NCBI GenBank assembly: GCA_011053055.1
Contig: DRHT01000051.1
Location: 62,001-126,000 of the forward strand
DNA length: 64,000 bases
From: Halopseudomonas sabulinigri
Lineage (GTDB): Bacteria; Pseudomonadota; Gammaproteobacteria; Pseudomonadales; Pseudomonadaceae
Reading direction: 5' to 3'
Below, one piece after another: positions 61,429-64,000 of the stretch. The notes below the pieces were generated by a model. The model ran no database searches. It was not told the origin of the DNA and saw only the letters and a list, made by a program, of their open reading frames with translations. Made by a program: the position numbers and the translations under genes. How positions within the stretch are numbered: position 1 is the first letter of the stretch; each line of letters opens with the position of its first letter.

Positions 61429-62415
61429 TCAGGCCATATTCACCAAGGTTCTACCGACCATTTTGCCGCCCAGAATACGCTCTATCTCGGCAGGCAAGTC
61501 GGCGAGGGTGATTTCATGCACCAACTCGTTCAAATCCAGCTTCCACTGCACTGAGAGACGGTCCCACATAGACGCCTTGACTACCAACGGCTGCTCAACC
61601 GAATCAATTCCCAGCAGATTCACGTTACGGAGAATGAACGGGAAGACATTGCCTTGAAATTGACCGCCAGCCGTCAAACCACAGCAGGCAACGCTGCCGC
61701 CATAACGCAGCGCCTTGACTACGTTGAACAGAATTTCGCCGCCCACTGTATCTACCGCCCCAGCCCACTGCTCTTTCAACATCGGCTTCTCTTTGCCGGC
61801 TTCCAGTGCGGTGCGGTCAACAATCTGCTTTGCACCCAACCGGGTCAGAAATTCGGCTTCCTGTGCTTTACCGGTAGCTGCAGCCACTTCATAGCCCAAG
61901 CTGGACAGCAGCGCCACCGCGATGCTGCCAACCCCACCGGTAGCACCAGTAACCAGCACAGGGCCCTGCTCAGGCAGGAGCCCTGCCTGTTCAAGCTTGT
62001 CCACGCAAAGCGCCGCGGTCAGGCCAGCGGTACCCAGTATCATGCTCTCGCGCAGGGACAGCCCTTCTGGGCGCTTCAGCACCCAAGCAGCAGGTACGCG
62101 GATGTACTGACCAAAGCCGCCATCAGTATTCATGCCCAAGTCATAACCGGTCAGAATGACCTCATCACCGACACTCAATTCCGCAACCGAGCTGGCCTCC
62201 ACAACGCCCGCGGCATCAATGCCTAGGGTATGCGGGAAGTTACGGGAAACGCCCTTGTTGCCCGATGCAGACAAGGCGTCTTTGTAATTTAGCGATGAGT
62301 ACTGCACGCGAATCAGAACATCGCCTGCCGGCAAATCATCAATATGACGACTAGTCACCGAGGAAACGTAATTGCCAGCTTCTTCGCTGACAACCAAAGC
62401 TTTGAATTCGGACAT
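61429..62415 (-). CDS. acuI: Acrylyl-CoA reductase AcuI / YhdH-type quinone oxidoreductase
   Basis: NADPH-dependent medium-chain reductase of 328 residues without zinc ligands. The N-terminus has SSLNYKDALSASGNKGVSRNFPHTLGIDAAGVV (outline) and the NADPH motif VTGATGGVGSIAVALL near residue 152. Orthologues detoxify acrylyl-CoA, for instance from DMSP breakdown in marine bacteria. AGGAG lies 7-8 nt before the ATG. sohB is 9 bp upstream on the same strand. Confidence 0.9.
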   Translation of the reverse strand: MSEFKALVVSEEAGNYVSSVTSRHIDDLPAGDVLIRVQYSSLNYKDALSASGNKGVSRNFPHTLGIDAAGVVEASSVAELSVGDEVILTGYDLGMNTDGGFGQYIRVPAAWVLKRPEGLSLRESMILGTAGLTAALCVDKLEQAGLLPEQGPVLVTGATGGVGSIAVALLSSLGYEVAAATGKAQEAEFLTRLGAKQIVDRTALEAGKEKPMLKEQWAGAVDTVGGEILFNVVKALRYGGSVACCGLTAGGQFQGNVFPFILRNVNLLGIDSVEQPLVVKASMWDRLSVQWKLDLNELVHEITLADLPAEIERILGGKMVGRTLVNMA

Positions 62416-62424
62416 AATTCGCTC

Positions 62425-63450
62425 CTACCAGAATCGTTGGTTATTAAAACGCGACACCCAAGTCAGCAACAGCCTGTCTGCCGCCTGAGCCATCCCACCG
62501 GATAGTCGGTCTTGCAGGCGCTTGCGTTGCACGTAATTCAACTCGAATACATCTGCATCACGGACGCGCTCGCTCAGGTACTGGTCACTGGTTTTAACCT
62601 CATCGGCCAGATTATTGTCCAAGGTCTCGCTACCAAACCAGACTTCACCGGTAGCTACCGCCTCAATATCCAAACTCGGGCGATAACGGGAAACGAAGCG
62701 CTTGAAAAGCTGATGAATATTCTCCAGATCTTCCTGAAATTTCTCTCTTGCCTTGTCGTTATTCTCACCGAATACCGTCAACGTGCGTTTGTATTCACCC
62801 GCGGTGAGCATCTCAAAATCAACATCGTGCTTTTTTAGCAGTCGATTGAAGTTGGGTAACTGCGCGACCACGCCGATGGAGCCAAGCATTGCAAAAGGCG
62901 CGACCAAAATGCGGTCAGCGATACAGGCCATCATATAGCCGCCGCTGGCTGCCACTTTGTCCACCGTAATGGTCAATGGGATACCCGCATCGCGAATACG
63001 CACCAACTGTGACGCGGCAAGACCATAAGCATGCACCATGCCGCCGCCGCTCTCCAATCGCACCAGAATCTCATCCTGCTGCCGCGCCAAACCCAAGACT
63101 GCCGTCACTTCATGACGCAGATTTTCCAAAGCACTGGCTTTGATGTCGCCATGAAAGTTAAGCACATAGAGGCGCCCTTTAGCATCGTGGTCAGCCGACT
63201 TGGCTTTAGTCTTGGCTTCCTGCTTAAGTTGCTTTTCCTGTGCTTTGCGCGCGACTTTGCTCAGCACCACCTGCCCCAAGCGTTCAGCCATACGATTGAA
63301 TTTATCATTCACGCGCACCACGCTTAGCGTGCCTTCGCTACGCCGCGTGCGGCCTTTACTGGCGGCAATTACCAGCACGATCAACACCACGACAACCAAC
63401 ACCGTTAAGGCTTTAGCCAGAAAGAAAAAATATTGATCAAACCATTCCAC
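62425..63450 (-). CDS. sohB: Protease SohB (S49 family)
   Basis: Inner-membrane serine peptidase of 341 residues. One N-terminal helix (ALTVLVVVVLIVLVIAAS), then an S49 domain with the Ser in VAASGGYMMA and Lys in GEYKRTLTVFGEN. The GTG at 63450 is preferred over the ATG at 63456: GGAG touches that ATG but stands 6 nt from the GTG, giving MEWFDQYFFF. It is the second S49 peptidase in the window besides sppA. Confidence 0.92.
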   Translation of the reverse strand: MEWFDQYFFFLAKALTVLVVVVLIVLVIAASKGRTRRSEGTLSVVRVNDKFNRMAERLGQVVLSKVARKAQEKQLKQEAKTKAKSADHDAKGRLYVLNFHGDIKASALENLRHEVTAVLGLARQQDEILVRLESGGGMVHAYGLAASQLVRIRDAGIPLTITVDKVAASGGYMMACIADRILVAPFAMLGSIGVVAQLPNFNRLLKKHDVDFEMLTAGEYKRTLTVFGENNDKAREKFQEDLENIHQLFKRFVSRYRPSLDIEAVATGEVWFGSETLDNNLADEVKTSDQYLSERVRDADVFELNYVQRKRLQDRLSGGMAQAADRLLLTWVSRFNNQRFW

Positions 63451-63562
63451 AGGCATCTCCAGAGTCAGCTAGCTAATTGCTTTCGCGCTCTAGCATACAG
63501 GATGCGCGCTGGCCGCGAACATGCCGAGCCGCAGCAAATTCAAACGCTTGTATGATTTTTTG

Positions 63563-63592
63563 TTGACAGCCTTGTGGCTCTCAACCTAACCT
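63563..63592 (+). promoter_or_regulatory. Candidate promoter of the histidine phosphatase gene
   Basis: Perfect TTGACA (63563-63568), 18-bp spacer and a poor -10 TAACCT (63587-63592). The -35 is the main support. Confidence 0.4.
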
Positions 63593-63622
63593 CAGTGCAG
63601 ATTCGAAATAAGGCAGAACATT

Positions 63623-64000
63623 GTGGGCAGTATCTACCTCATCCGGCACGGCCAGGCTTCACTCGGTGCAGCCAACTACGACGTACTCTCACCTCTAGGA
63701 GTGCAACAATCAAAACTCTGTGGTGAGTTCTATCAACAACATGGTTTGCGTTTTGATCGGTGTTACGCCGGTGAGATGCAGCGCCAGATAGACACCGGTC
63801 GCCATGCCCTTGCCGCTATGCAGCAACCTGATACGGTCATTAATATCGACGCGGCTTTCAACGAATACCACTCTGACCAGGTAGTGAGCACTTACCTACC
63901 CAAGGTCGTTGAACGTTTTCCGGAGGCCGAGTTTTACATTAAGAACGCTGGCCAATACCGCAAGGAATTTCAGCGCGTATTCAGCAGCGCGATTACCCTA
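63623..64000 (+). CDS. Histidine phosphatase family protein, 3'-truncated by window edge
   Basis: The first 126 residues of a phosphoglycerate-mutase-like phosphatase. It starts at GTG with AAGG about 9 nt upstream. YLIRHGQAS carries the phospho-His and Arg near residue 8, and EYHSDQVV follows. No stop occurs before the window end, so the gene continues. The substrate cannot be told. Confidence 0.85.
   Translation, partial: MGSIYLIRHGQASLGAANYDVLSPLGVQQSKLCGEFYQQHGLRFDRCYAGEMQRQIDTGRHALAAMQQPDTVINIDAAFNEYHSDQVVSTYLPKVVERFPEAEFYIKNAGQYRKEFQRVFSSAITL

Overview
This window looks like core chromosome of a marine or halotolerant member of the Pseudomonas group (Halopseudomonas / P. pertucinogena-like; the genus is an inference). 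Three things suggest this. Moderately GC-rich coding sequence fills almost the whole window. Left of about 51.7 kb the gene order matches, from memory, the P. aeruginosa block from maf/sppA/rluC/rne through murB, exbBD, comEC, lolCD, sthA, nqr, gap, mfd, nagZ, psrA, lexA-sulA, topA, fadBA, uup and slt. A complete Na+-translocating NADH:quinone reductase operon is present. I see no rRNA, tRNA, transposase, phage gene, CRISPR array or defence island.

Layout. 0-3 kb: partial maf-like gene, then sppA, a HAD phosphatase and rluC on the minus strand. 3-7.2 kb: rne behind a promoter and a leader of about 640 nt. 7.3-14.2 kb: a minus-strand envelope block (exbB, exbD, lpxK, Trm112-like, kdsB, tyrosine phosphatase, murB) plus comEC. 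14.3-18.5 kb: DUF2062 protein, lolDC, PilZ-like protein, small periplasmic protein, glycerophosphodiesterase. 18.5-27.1 kb: sthA, nqrABCDEF, apbE, nqrM. 27.4-33.7 kb: chalcone isomerase-like protein, gap, mfd, csiV. 33.7-38 kb: mtnP, mscS, nagZ, a signal-less YkuD-fold protein, psrA. 38-43.2 kb: lexA-sulA, topA with two small companions, DUF1653. 43.3-47.1 kb: fadBA with a 490-bp upstream region. 47.1-57.2 kb: universal stress protein, uup, slt, cheV, nfuA, metH. 57.2-64 kb: MATE exporter, two small membrane proteins, cysI-like reductase with a DUF934 partner, acuI, sohB and a partial histidine phosphatase.

Functional links. The nqr genes, with apbE (flavinylation) and nqrM (maturation), form one sodium-pump unit. 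nagZ, the signal-less YkuD protein and murB all concern peptidoglycan turnover or synthesis. psrA carries two tandem self-operators over its -10, and a weaker PsrA-like site lies upstream of fadBA, which suggests one fatty-acid-responsive circuit. lexA-sulA is an SOS unit with two LexA boxes. Several convergent pairs share bidirectional terminators. I did not find a convincing wholly new system. The best leads are the signal-less YkuD protein, the rne leader and the conserved-looking micro-genes near cysI.
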